From contig NC_083520.1 in assembly GCF_032362555.1 (NCBI RefSeq), forward strand, positions 3,162,001 through 3,226,000: a stretch of 64,000 nucleotides of DNA, read 5' to 3'. The position numbers were made by a program, and so were the translations under genes. The notes under the pieces were generated by a model. The model had not been told where the DNA came from. It did not search any database and saw only the letters and a program-made list of their open reading frames with translations. The DNA is from Amyelois transitella. Its lineage: Eukaryota > Arthropoda > Insecta > Lepidoptera > Pyralidae. The stretch's first letter is position 1. Every line of letters starts with the position of its first letter. Below are positions 40,201 to 46,800 of the stretch, piece by piece.

Positions 40201-41283
40201 CTCATATTTCAATTTTAAATCGGCTCTTTTAGTCGCTGCCTTATTAATGCAAGCCTTTTTTCTCGCCGTATGTTTGTGTAGGTGTTCATTTTGAGAGCTG
40301 CTTGGAAATCGGAATGTTATTCAGCTGAATATAAATAAGTCGAGACAGGGAATTCATATCCGCTATGTGTTTTTTCATTAATTTCTCTCTATCTTGTATC
40401 GTTGGGTGTGAGACTTTGCTGAGTTTTTCCGGTCCGCCGCCTAGTCAGCTTTGCCACCAATACGCCGTAGAACCTTTTGTACTTTAGTTCTTTATGATAA
40501 TGGAAGAAGAGTTAAGACTCATCTCTTTTTACCTATAAAATCATGGTATGGTCTTCGATAATCTACACATAGAAATATATGTACTTAATTATAAGTTATA
40601 TTTTATTAATATGAGTAAATTTATATGTTTCAGGAACATGCTTCGTGGGTAACCAATCCAGCAAGTCTCTATTGGCATTGGTGATAGTTCCAGAGGCGCT
40701 TTGTTTATTGCTCGGCTCGGTGTTCCTAGCATCGGGTCTCCGAGCGATCCTTCGCCGACCAGCTCCTGTGGTAGCACAACCGGCGCTCCTCAACACTCCT
40801 CAAGCCGTCCACTCGTCAACAACTGACCAAAGCCTGCTAAGACTGGGAGCATTCGCTGCCTTATACGCAGTTCCCTCTGCCTGCATTCTCGCGACATGGA
40901 TCTACGAGTACGCGTGGAGAGACAGCTGGCTCGCGGCACCGACGCCTTCGTCCGAACCTTCGACTCACCCGAGACCCGCTTTCTGGGTTTTCCTGTTTCG
41001 AATCTTCGCGACACAAATCCTGGGCGTTATGGTGGCAGTATGGATAGCGACGCCGCGGCTCAAGGCTCTCTGGCGGATGATCGCGGGGCCTCGGAAGCCA
41101 CCGTTAGCGAAGTGCCCAGCCGGTCCACCGCCCACGCCCTTAACCCTTCACTGCTACGCTACCCACCCTCATACTTTGCCGCGGCATATGCCGAAATACG
41201 CCACATACAGGCCTCCGCAGTTACACTCTTCGTACAGAAAACCAAGGCATTATCATTACTCGACTGGAGAGACTATCCTATGA
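3378..41283 (+). CDS. fz4: Frizzled-4, Wnt receptor (three coding exons)
   Basis: Seven-pass Wnt receptor of the plasma membrane. The CDS joins 3378-4285, 35997-36175 and 40634-41283: 1737 nt, 578 residues. The three exons join cleanly in phase (TG|G rebuilds a Trp, G|GA a Gly). A signal peptide (about residues 1-19) precedes a cysteine-rich domain (26-139) with all ten cysteines; it closely follows vertebrate FZD4, for example the GPCRGLC and HEHMCMEGPGD segments, and has a glycosylation site at Asn40. Seven membrane segments follow, with the WWVVV stretch of TM3 split by intron 1. Two points are odd: the KTxxxW Dishevelled-binding motif after TM7 reads RLKALW (504-509), and the protein ends GETIL, a class I PDZ ligand. 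I chose the ATG at 3378 because a good signal peptide starts there; the frame is open upstream without an ATG. The FZD4 subtype rests on the cysteine-rich domain. Confidence 0.95.
5405..5622 (-). repeat. tRNA-derived SINE, copy 1
   Basis: Read on the minus strand, the element starts with a tRNA-like head: an A-box-like GTGGCGCAGCGGTAG and a B-box GGGTTCGAATCC about 20 bases later. A unique body follows that includes TTGGCCTGGGTTTTGGATGT and CTTACTTCGAGGCTAA. The same body occurs on the plus strand at 53486-53715, which shows that it is a dispersed family. It is a Pol III-type retroposon, not a functional tRNA, because the acceptor stem does not pair. Confidence 0.75.
6972..7055 (-). repeat. 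Fragment of non-LTR retrotransposon 3' end
   Basis: A short diverged stretch (GGCGGGGTAGGCAGAGACTA, then CTTCATGCAAGCTTG) shares its word order with the longer minus-strand LINE fragment at 42655-43085. It is too degraded for a reading frame. Confidence 0.45.
9120..9385. promoter_or_regulatory. Candidate regulatory or conserved segment in fz4 intron 1
   Basis: A segment of more complex, GC-richer sequence inside AT-rich intron. Open frames cross it on both strands (69 and 86 codons), but neither resembles a known protein and both start at non-ATG or weak codons. No repeat family is recognised. A conserved enhancer is a reasonable guess, with an old pseudogene fragment as the alternative. Confidence 0.2.
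9890..10040. promoter_or_regulatory. GC-richer intronic segment with a bulged hairpin
   Basis: Contains CTGCACAGAGC around 9932-9942 facing GCTCTGTGGCAG around 9971-9982, which can pair as an 11-bp stem with one bulged base and a loop of about 28 nt. No protein similarity is recognised. Its role is unknown; it could be a structured RNA or simply part of a regulatory island. Confidence 0.2.
11150..11350. promoter_or_regulatory. GC-rich intronic island
   Basis: A stretch of about 200 bp with high GC and mixed composition inside AT-rich intron 1. No coding frame or known repeat is visible. It is listed as a candidate cis-regulatory element of fz4 only because it departs from local base composition. 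Confidence 0.2.
11700..11905. promoter_or_regulatory. GC-rich intronic island with TCF-type HMG and Helper motifs
   Basis: Contains CCTTTGTAC on the minus strand at 11779-11787, which fits the insect TCF/Pangolin HMG consensus SSTTTGWWS at every position, and GCCGCCG on the plus strand at 11834-11840, which fits the Helper motif GCCGCCR. The two are 46 bp apart. A Wnt-responsive element regulating the Wnt receptor gene is an inference from motif pairing only. Confidence 0.35.
12340..12450. promoter_or_regulatory. GC-rich intronic island
   Basis: About 110 bp of CpG-rich sequence (GATGCACGCGCGATACGGGG is typical) in AT-rich intron. A 63-codon frame on the minus strand crosses it but resembles nothing known. 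Possible enhancer or cryptic promoter. Confidence 0.2.
13985..14027. repeat. Perfect hairpin, 14-bp arms
   Basis: AGTGGTTTCATTAA and its reverse complement TTAATGAAACCACT flank a short AT-rich loop. This is a simple fold-back in fz4 intron 1; no known element is recognised around it. Confidence 0.6.
14398..14540 (-). repeat. Fragment of non-LTR retrotransposon 3' end
   Basis: Shares the words CTGCATACTTCTTTCGCTT and CTTCATGCAAGTTC, in the same order, with the minus-strand LINE tail at 42655-43085. It is diverged and non-coding. Confidence 0.5.
14605..14852 (+). repeat. Lepidopteran SINE-like repeat (family A), full-length copy
   Basis: Begins with TGTGGTGCCCGGCA, runs through the internal landmarks CCATGGATGTCGTAAAAGGC, GACTAAGGGAT, GCTAGCAACCTGTCACTATT and TTGGCTCTGTCTACCCCGCA, and ends in the TATGTA tail. 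The same order recurs in about a dozen copies in this window, which defines the family. It shows no clear tRNA head or coding frame. Confidence 0.8.
15350..15450 (-). repeat. Retrotransposon 3' end fragment
   Basis: Contains AACTCTTTATTGCACCATGA and ACGGACTTATCGCTAATGCA. Read on the minus strand this is a tail with a built-in AATAAAGAG signal. I recognise it as a repeat common in lepidopteran genomes and transcripts, but cannot name the clade. Confidence 0.45.
18925..19070. promoter_or_regulatory. Complex GC-richer intronic segment
   Basis: Non-repetitive sequence of higher GC, with a palindromic CCGGCCGGTCGCCGG core near 19028, in AT-rich intron 1. No coding frame is evident. Candidate conserved non-coding element, by composition only. 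Confidence 0.2.
20382..20629 (-). repeat. SINE-like repeat family A, full-length copy
   Basis: Reverse-orientation copy: starts with ACATACATATAATCACGTCT, passes through GGGGTAGACAGAACCAACAG and TTTTACGACATCCATGGGAA, and ends in GTGCCGGGAACCACAGGG. Confidence 0.8.
21339..21591 (-). repeat. SINE-like repeat family A, full-length copy
   Basis: Reverse-orientation copy in the same direction as the one about 960 bp to its left. All family landmarks are present, from the TACATATAATCACGTCTATA tail to the GTGCCGGGAACCACACGGCA head. Confidence 0.8.
21679..21763 (+). repeat. SINE-like repeat family A, head fragment
   Basis: Only the first third of the element is present: a degenerate CCGGCAC start, then CACTCCATCTCTAACATG and TGATGTCGTAAAAGGCGACT. 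It faces the full copy that ends at 21591. Confidence 0.55.
22075..22106. repeat. Short perfect hairpin
   Basis: GAAGGTTGCCTAC and its exact reverse complement flank a 4-base loop (TACT) in fz4 intron 1. It lacks terminator context and its function is unknown. Confidence 0.5.
22140..22300. promoter_or_regulatory. GC-richer intronic segment with adjacent TCF-type HMG and Helper-like motifs
   Basis: CTTTGATG at 22220-22227 fits the TCF/Pangolin core, and GCCGCC at 22230-22235 follows two bases later; the last Helper position is T instead of A or G. A CpG-rich stretch follows. Candidate Wnt-responsive element, from motif spacing only. Confidence 0.3.
22442..22590 (-). mobile_element. Helitron-like element, 3'-end fragment
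   Basis: On the minus strand this reads a GC-rich hairpin (CGCGGACGGAACCGCGGGCG) followed by AAAGCTAG, matching the 3' ends of the two longer Helitron-like elements in this window. The 5' half is not found. Confidence 0.55.
23150..23530. promoter_or_regulatory. Complex intronic segment, candidate conserved element
   Basis: About 380 bp of non-repetitive sequence with GC-richer patches. Near 23467 the minus strand reads a Helper motif (GCCGCCG) immediately preceded by GTTTGACA, a weak HMG-like site. No protein-coding frame or repeat is recognised. Confidence 0.25.
23782..23814. repeat. Perfect hairpin, 14-bp arms
   Basis: AGAAATTATCACTT and its exact reverse complement surround a 5-base loop in fz4 intron 1. 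Unknown role. Confidence 0.55.
24012..24032. repeat. (GA)n microsatellite
   Basis: A short, nearly uninterrupted run of GA repeats in fz4 intron 1. Confidence 0.7.
26160..26212. repeat. Fragment of a dispersed AGGGTTCCGTAGCCAAA repeat
   Basis: The sequence TAGGGTTCCGTAGCCAAAGT followed shortly by AAACCCTTC resembles a dispersed palindromic repeat that I recall from Lepidoptera. Only a short fragment is present, so the assignment is tentative. Confidence 0.3.
26760..26875. promoter_or_regulatory. GC-rich intronic island
   Basis: Non-repetitive GC-rich patch, for example GGGAACGCACCGACCGGTCT, in AT-rich fz4 intron 1. No frame or repeat is recognised. Candidate regulatory element, by composition. 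Confidence 0.2.
27060..27190 (+). repeat. SINE-like repeat family A, internally deleted copy
   Basis: Keeps CCCATGGATGTCGTAAATGG, CTTATAAACTTGGGATTCCT and CTGTCTACCCCGCAAGTGG, and ends in (TATG)n. The middle of the element is missing. Confidence 0.65.
30890..31140. promoter_or_regulatory. Complex GC-richer intronic segment
   Basis: About 250 bp of non-repetitive sequence with CpG-rich patches. Two overlapping frames on the minus strand (65 and 70 codons) cross it but resemble no known protein. Candidate conserved non-coding element of fz4. Confidence 0.25.
31366..31425. repeat. Perfect hairpin, 21-bp arms
   Basis: Arms at 31366-31386 and 31405-31425 are exact reverse complements around an 18-base loop. 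The arms are AT-rich (CAAATTCAATTTACGAAT core). It could be a fold-back element or the scar of a templated repair event. Confidence 0.7.
32575..32665 (-). repeat. Degraded tRNA-like SINE head
   Basis: Read on the minus strand, a B-box-like GGTTCAAATCC lies a short distance after a diverged tRNA-like stretch. It is too degraded to assign to a family and is not a functional tRNA gene. Confidence 0.3.
34126..34325. repeat. Dispersed repeat with AATTCAAA-rich start
   Basis: Starts with several imperfect copies of ATTCAAA and continues into TACTGCCGCTTCCAAGGCGT and CAGAAGAAGCGGTAACAAAC. I recognise this combination as a common lepidopteran interspersed repeat. It has no coding capacity. Confidence 0.5.
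34424..34448. repeat. (AT)n microsatellite
   Basis: A short uninterrupted run of alternating A and T in fz4 intron 1. Confidence 0.7.
35997..36175 (+). CDS. fz4: fz4 coding exon 2: end of TM3 and TM4
   Basis: Completes Trp303 and encodes residues to 362. It begins WWVVVAGAW with the end of TM3 and contains TM4 (WGVPAALAAAVLVTRDV) and the start of the second extracellular loop (DADELTG). The TTCCAG acceptor and the CACTG|GTAGGG donor give phases 2 and 1, matching the neighbouring exons exactly. The DELTG-CFVGN join to exon 3 is the expected Frizzled second-loop sequence. Confidence 0.93.
36247..36300 (-). repeat. SINE-like repeat family A, tail fragment
   Basis: ACATACATACAATCACGTTT followed by a degenerate GTAGACAGAGCA marks the tail of family A, 70 bp into fz4 intron 2. 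A second small tail fragment (ATTCAATCACGTCTTTATCC) lies near 36651. Confidence 0.5.
37230..38105 (+). repeat. SINE-like repeat family A, split by a Helitron-like insertion
   Basis: The left part (37230-37316) contains TAATAAACTTGGGATTATTC and ATTTGAATCTCAATTCCATC; the right part (38012-38105) resumes with CAGTTGAACGTAGCC and TGTTGGCTCTGTCTATCTCT. In intact copies these two parts are adjacent. The Helitron-like element at 37317-38011 therefore inserted into an existing SINE. Confidence 0.75.
37317..38011 (+). mobile_element. Non-autonomous Helitron-like element
   Basis: The 5' end is TCTATACTAATATTATAAAG. The 3' end is a GC-rich hairpin (CGCGGACGAAGTCGCGGGC) followed by ACAGCTAG. It sits between an A on the left and a T on the right with no target duplication. 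These are the diagnostic Helitron features: 5'-TC, 3'-CTRR, a terminal hairpin and AT-dinucleotide insertion. A (GTTT)n run lies at about 37345-37377. There is no Rep/helicase coding sequence, so it depends on a partner element. Confidence 0.75.
38930..38970 (+). promoter_or_regulatory. TCF-type HMG site next to a Helper motif in fz4 intron 2
   Basis: GCTTTGAA at 38942-38949 is followed three bases later by GCCGCCG at 38953-38959. The first matches the TCF/Pangolin HMG consensus except at its last base, and the second matches the Helper consensus GCCGCCR fully. Both are on the same strand. Function is inferred only. Confidence 0.35.
39325..39475 (+). repeat. SINE-like repeat family A with internal inverted duplication
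   Basis: The middle of the element is present twice, in opposite directions: arms at 39331-39353 and 39362-39384 are exact 23-bp reverse complements around an 8-base loop. The sense tail then resumes with CTCTGTCTACCCCGCAAGGG. Confidence 0.7.
40634..41283 (+). CDS. fz4: fz4 coding exon 3: TM5-TM7 and cytoplasmic tail
   Basis: Encodes residues 363-578: TM5 (about 372-397), a third intracellular loop, TM6 (about 432-453), a short extracellular loop, TM7 (about 480-502) and a 76-residue tail rich in Pro, His and Tyr. The motif after TM7 is RLKALW where most Frizzleds have KTxxxW. The tail ends STGETIL. A stop follows at 41281-41283. A long frame in another phase crosses the same bases but is a shadow. 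Confidence 0.93.
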
Positions 41284-42105
41284 CCGACGAAAAGTGAAAC
41301 ATCGAAGTGGCTCAAATTATAAAAGACATTTTAAGTACTATGTATGAGTGTCCAGAATTGCATTTACTTTCCTAGTGTTTACCATGTGTTTAATGATTAA
41401 CAAAATATGTAAGTGCCATTAAATTTGACTGAATTATATATATAAATAGTCCTGTCTATATACGTGTAGTCCACGTATATAGGAAGGACTATATTAAATT
41501 ATCGTATATGCCTCGCACATTATCCCAGGACAATAATGGTTTATCTAAGCTTATCGGGACTTTAAAACGATAAACAATAAGCTAGGGCTTTATTCTCCTA
41601 TTTTGTACATACATTGACGGACCGTGTGGTTCCAGGCACCATTATAAAAAAGAATAGGGCCATTCCATCACTTCCTCATGGATGTCGTTAAAGGCGACTA
41701 AGGGATAAGGCTTATAAACTTGGGATTCTTCTTTTAAACGACAGGCTAGCAACCTGTCACTATTTGGATCTCAATTCTATCATTAAGCCAAACATGGCCT
41801 ATCAGTCTTTTTAAGAATATTGGCTCTGTCTACCCCGCAAGGATATAGGCGTGATTATATGTATGTATGCATTGACATGATTTCTCATTTGTATTATAAA
41901 GCTATTTACAAAGTACGCATTTCATAAAAAGTATTTAGACTAAAACTATTGGATTATTAATTATTGACCTGTAGTGTAAGTGCCAGTGAATACCTTTTCT
42001 GTTAAGTGAATTTTTTTGTAACTTCAACGAAGCATAAACGGTTTAATCCATTGATTAAATTCAAATAAGTAATTAGATATGCATAAGTATATTGTAAATA
42101 AAATT
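41284..42105 (+). other. fz4: Probable fz4 3'UTR
   Basis: From the stop codon to an AATAAA at 42097-42102; another AATAAA lies at about 43253. It contains an imperfect hairpin at 41443-41487 (arms with TAGTCCT and CTATATACGTG, a 2x2 internal loop and a 5-base terminal loop) and a complete family A SINE at 41621-41872, which would be transcribed as part of the mRNA. Confidence 0.45.
41621..41872 (+). repeat. SINE-like repeat family A, full-length copy
   Basis: Runs from GTGTGGTTCCAGGCACCATT to the TATGTATGTATG tail with all internal landmarks. It lies in the probable fz4 3'UTR in the sense direction. Confidence 0.8.
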
Positions 42106-42654
42106 TATTTTAATGTGTAAATGAACCACTTACCTATTTTAAATGAAGGAAATGTGAAATTATTATTTCATCAGTGTAATTTGTTAAAAGCTTCCTAAAT
42201 GTCTAAAGGAAACTATTTTCCGATACATAACGAAACTTGTTTTAAAACACAAAAGAAAAATTAAAATATCCTGCAGCACTTTGTTGTCACAGAATTTCGT
42301 AGCCGTTACTACGCTAGCTAATTTCGTAGCATCGTTGTTGTATGCTACAGTAGTGCTACGGCGTAGTCTGGCCTGTTCGTAGACCAGTACGATTACTGCA
42401 TTTTCTTTATTTAAGTTACGATGATTTTTTAGGTAATTTTGAAATAAACAATGTATAGTAAAACCTGTTGTAAAAAGTGATTTGAACTGATAAATGACTT
42501 TTGTATATGTAACTTATATAGTTTGTTAATGAGAAAAGATAAACCGAAAAGGTAATATGGTATATTATTGTTCTTGTTTATTGTATCATCATCACTAACT
42601 GATATGAATGAAATGTTAGAATTTGACGAACATACATAGACTGATTTAAACACA

Positions 42655-43085
42655 TACATACCTACATAAAATCACGCCTTTTTCCCGAAAGAGTTTGCAA
42701 GGATGTAGTCTCTCATCTTTCCACTTGCCGCGATCTCTGCATACTTCTTTCGCTTCTTCCACATTCATACCTAACTCTCTTCATGCAAGTTCGGCGGTGT
42801 CGGGTACCTACTCTTGACCTGACTTTTTGCCAGGATGTACTAAATTTGATCAAGGTACTTACGTCTAGGCCTTCCCACTACTACCTTTCCATCGACACTC
42901 TCCTTGTATATTAACTTAGTCAACCTGCTTTCATTCATCCTCTCGCTTTTGTTCATAACATACCCTTTTCTCTTCCTGTCACTATATCTTCTTTTACATC
43001 ACAACATTCCCTTATCACGCTCTTTCTTATCCAGTCAATCAATTTCACACCGATCATACATACTCCTTAACGTTCTTTAACAAGA
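42655..43085 (-). mobile_element. Non-LTR retrotransposon 3' fragment (reverse transcriptase C-terminus)
   Basis: On the minus strand it translates in part to a stretch with ERMNESRLTKLIYKES, then GRPRRKYLDQI followed by an in-frame TAG. This is the basic C-terminal tail typical of non-LTR reverse transcriptase proteins. Further on it reads the EEAKEVCRDRGKW-type segment and a 3' tail matching the fragments at 14398, 46960 and 48830. It is broken and inactive; I cannot assign the clade. Confidence 0.6.
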
Positions 43086-43739
43086 AACATGAAGATAATT
43101 TAATTACTGTTTATTTGTTAGTTTACATTACAATGCATTGCACTAATGAGATGCACTTATTGCCAAAATAGTATTATGTAAGATAATGTAAATAATTAAG
43201 GAGTTTCAAGATTTGGGCCTTGTAAATATAAAAAATGTTTTTGTAAGTATGTTAATAAAAACAACTAAAATTATACCTACTATCTTTCAATTTATCCCTG
43301 GGATATACCTCATTGATGGCGAAATTCAAAGTAGGTAGGTATTCGAAGTCAATGTAGGAAAAAAGGTATCTAAGGCTTTTTTTTAAGAAAAGACATTTAG
43401 AATAGATAATAAATTCACTGGTTGCATACCGAAGATGTTTTCAATGTCGAACAATCAAAATTAAAAATTAGTTAGTCTCACACAAATGCAAAACTAGTCC
43501 TTGCATTATCATTAACATTAGTTATAATGCAAGAAACTATAAATTTAGCACTTAGTATATCTAGAGGTATTTAGTGGCTTGCGGCAATATAAAATTGGTT
43601 ATAGGATGGAGTAAGAGGAAACTAATGGACAAAAATAAATAAAAAAATAATATTAATTAATTAAAATATAAAAAGAGAAAAAAATATAATTATAATTTTT
43701 AACTGCCACTACCCTTGCTTGCTCTATAAAAAACAAAGT

Positions 43740-43898
43740 CTCGTCAATTTGTCAATGTCAAATCAACTAATAAATGTCGTCTCCTGTCATCGTAAAAAAG
43801 ACGGAGGGATCCGTAGAAAACGCTTGCTTTTCAGGCTTAAAGATTTTTATTTTTGTAATTTGTTATTGTTAAATAAGAAAGTTGTATGATCCTGCGAA
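43740..43898 (+). promoter_or_regulatory. Probable TFAM promoter and 5'UTR
   Basis: Lies immediately ahead of the TFAM start codon, with a mild rise in GC and no recognised repeat. No TATA box is evident, as expected for a housekeeping mitochondrial gene. The transcription start is not determinable from sequence alone. Confidence 0.3.
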
Positions 43899-46800
43899 AT
43901 GTCTACATTTACCCAGTTTACTCGTCTGAGTAACTACCTAATAAATGGCTATAAAACTGTCTTACATGGAAGGTAAGGATGTTTTTTAAGGTTAGGACGC
44001 TTGCTTTGTTTTCTTGACAAAAATATTCTTTGTGAAATAAACAGTAAGTAGTTTTAAGACAACTTATTGTTCCTGTCATCATGTCTCTTAACAAATGATT
44101 CTAATAGAACACAATGGCAATTTCTCGTATAAACTATATCACTTTGTGCTAATTTAGTCTCCACAGCAGTGTGACCATTTTAGAAATACCAAAATCAAAA
44201 TATCAATTCTAAACTCTTGCACAGAAAAAGTTTTTATCATAATTATAGTGTTCCATTATTTTATAACAATTCCCTAGTCAGAATTGATTAACTGGCAATT
44301 AGGAATAAATTTAATAAAATATTCCATTTTCAGGACAAGTGTAATAATTACACCACAAATATGTAATTATGCTAAATCAGCTGAGGAAAGGCTTGGTATT
44401 GAAAAACCAAAAAGACCATTGACCCCATTCTTCAAGTTCATGGCACAAATGAGGCCAGCTCTGCTTGCCAAGAATCCTGGTATCACATCCAAAGAGGCAA
44501 TAGTGTGGAGCTCCAAACATTGGCAAGAATTGGATGCAGGGGTTAGCTCATTGGCCAATTAATAATTGATAATTACTAAGTTCAACAACCAGTTGCCAGC
44601 ATTTTTAAATCAAATCTTAAATATCTCCACGATAATTTTTATTACATACCATTTAAACATTTCAAATCTGATAGCTTTATTTAGAAGCACACAACTTGTC
44701 AAATTCATTGTTATCGCAGAAAGGTCAAATTTGATAAGTTTAATTTTTATGACTGACATTAAATTTGTCAGATGTAATAATAGAATGTTGTTCAATGACA
44801 TTTTTTTATGCTTTTCAGACCAAGGCACAAATGGCCAAAGAATATGAAAAAGACCTTGAAGATTACAGGAAGATTAAAGAAATATATGAGTCATCTTTGA
44901 CTGAAGAGCAGAAAGAAGAAATTAGTAGGCTCAAAGAAGAGATGGCGGCTGCCAAAGAGAAAAGGAAATTGAAAGCTGTAAGCATTACTTTAATTTGTCC
45001 AGTGCTTAAGGCATAAAAAGTACCCAATCTATAATTATCATGTTCCATCATAATCAAACTAACAGTTTTGTGCTTGATGTTTGAAAATAAAGACAAGGTG
45101 TGAAACATATAGAAAAACAATGATAAATAAAAAAAATATTTGGGATAGCTTTAGTTACAGATCTTTTCAATGTACATTATTATTAGTGTCCGACCGAAGG
45201 TCTATTTTTGGCCGAAGCCGAAGCCGATTAATCGGCTATCGCCACAACCTTCGGCCGAAGCCGAAGCCGAAGGTTTATATTCTCTCAGCACTCAGTAATT
45301 AATTTTGTTCAATATTGTCTACAAGCTACAATTAATATTAAAATCATTTCAAAACCTCAATATTGAAGGTTTATATATTGACTGTCTCATATAGAAGTTG
45401 ATGATATATCAAAGAGGTGGTTGGTTTAGAGATAAACTAGCTGTTGCCCGCGACTTCGTCCGCGTAAATTTCGAGTTGAATTTTAATTATACAGTCAGAT
45501 ACAGACAGACAAAAAATGTAAAAAAAAAAATTCTCTATCCGTTTCAGTCAAAATATTAAATGTACAGAAAAAATATTTTTACCGTTTTATTATATGTAGT
45601 ATTTTGATTTTCAGTTTTTTTACATAAAATACTCAAATAATACAAAAAAAATATATTTTTAATAATAAAAAATATCTTGTAATTGTTGGGATTCGAACTT
45701 GGACCGCCAACTTCACAGTCTCACGGGCTAACCACTGGACCATCGAAGCCGTTGCGTTGGTGTCGAAATTAAAGAAGACTACATACATATGGTCACGTCT
45801 TTATCCCTTGCGGGGTAGACAGAGCCAACAGACTTGAAAAGACTGAATGGCCACGTTCAGCTATTTGACTTAATGATAGAATTGAGATTCAAAAAGTGAT
45901 AGGTTGCTCGCCCATCGCCTAAAAAAGAATCCCAAGTTTGTAAGCCCATCCCTTAGTCGCCTTTCACTTATATTTATATGTTATAGGTATAATGTCGTCG
46001 TATAATGATAAATGACTTTGAATTTTTAATTTCGTAACTTATTTGCCGGCATACTGATGCCTTGAGTTCATTCAAATGTCGATAACTTTTTTTTTGTGAA
46101 CCGATTTTGATGAAACAAACTTTAAATGTTATTCTGAGTTAAAACAAAGCAATTGGTGAAAGTTTGAAGTAAATCGGTTTAGTACTTTCGGAGATAATCG
46201 TGATCATACATACAGACAGACAGACAAGAAATTAAAAAAAAATATTTTTGCTTTCTATTATTCATCTAAGTGTCCCTCTATCCATTTCAGTCGAAAATAC
46301 TAAATGTACAGACAAAATATTTTTACTGTTTTATTATATGTATAGATAAAAGTTTGTGATTTACCTACTGGTAAAAATAATGATTTGATTTTTTACAAAA
46401 ACACTCGTTTAAAAACACGTACGGACTTGTTTTGATGCATGCAATCAGCAATGTGATATTTTGACAGTGACTCCCCGCCGCCTCATGACTTTCGTAACAG
46501 TTCGTTCAATCTCGACGGTCGCTCGGACCTTCGGCGAAACCTTCGGCTTCGGCCGGATTTTGGGCCGAAGCCGAATGTTTCGCCGAAGGTGGATTTTTTG
46601 GCCGAAGGTGGCCGAAGCCGAAGCCGAAGCCGAAGCTTCGGTCGGACACTAATTATTATAGACTTTAATTATTTTGAAGAAATTTTTATAACAAAGAACT
46701 TTCCTATATTTTAAGTTGCCTAAATTTTTACTTTCTTTTCCCAGGAATATAAAGAATTAGGGCGTCCAAAAAAGCCAATGTCGTCATATTTTCTTTACAT

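Larger units (their letters stand above)
45437..46346 (-). mobile_element. Helitron-like element inside the hAT element
   Basis: On the minus strand the 5' end is TCTATACATATAATAAAAC (from 46346) and the 3' end is a CGCGGACGAAGTCGCGGGC hairpin followed by AACAGCTAG (to 45437). The flanking bases are A and T, as in AT insertion. Part of the 5' region is present twice (about 45535-45600 and 46265-46346), so it may be two overlapping copies or one element with an internal duplication. It contains a SINE fragment and a tRNA-like segment. No Helitron protein is encoded. Confidence 0.65.
45184..46651. mobile_element. Non-autonomous hAT-like DNA transposon
   Basis: Terminal inverted repeats TAGTGTCCGACCGAAG at 45184-45199 and its exact reverse complement at 46636-46651. 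They are flanked by an identical 8-bp duplication, ATTATTAT, at 45176-45183 and 46652-46659. An 8-bp target duplication with a TAGTG terminus is the hAT superfamily signature. Both ends carry many GCCGAA/TTCGGC units that can fold extensively. No transposase is encoded; short frames over the GCCGAA arrays are low-complexity artefacts. A Helitron-like element and a SINE sit inside. Confidence 0.88.
44978..46744 (+). other. TFAM: TFAM intron 3, mostly transposon
   Basis: GTAAGC donor and TTCCCAG acceptor. Of 1767 bp, 1468 bp are a hAT-like element with further insertions inside, so the original intron was only about 290 bp. Confidence 0.85.

Noticed and set aside
40896-41297. 133-codon frame overlapping fz4 exon 3
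   Set aside because: It is in a different phase from the Frizzled TM5-TM7 sequence, which matches the family and splices in phase.
45081-45302. 73-codon frame with Arg/Ser and Lys/Pro repeats
   Set aside because: It crosses the left GCCGAA array and the transposon boundary; not a gene.
45676-45752. tRNA gene
   Set aside because: A and B boxes are present but the acceptor stem does not pair and it lies inside a transposon; kept only as a tRNA-like repeat.
46461-46652. 63-codon frame ending in an Ala-Glu repeat
   Set aside because: It is a translation of the GCCGAA array at the right end of the hAT element; low-complexity artefact.
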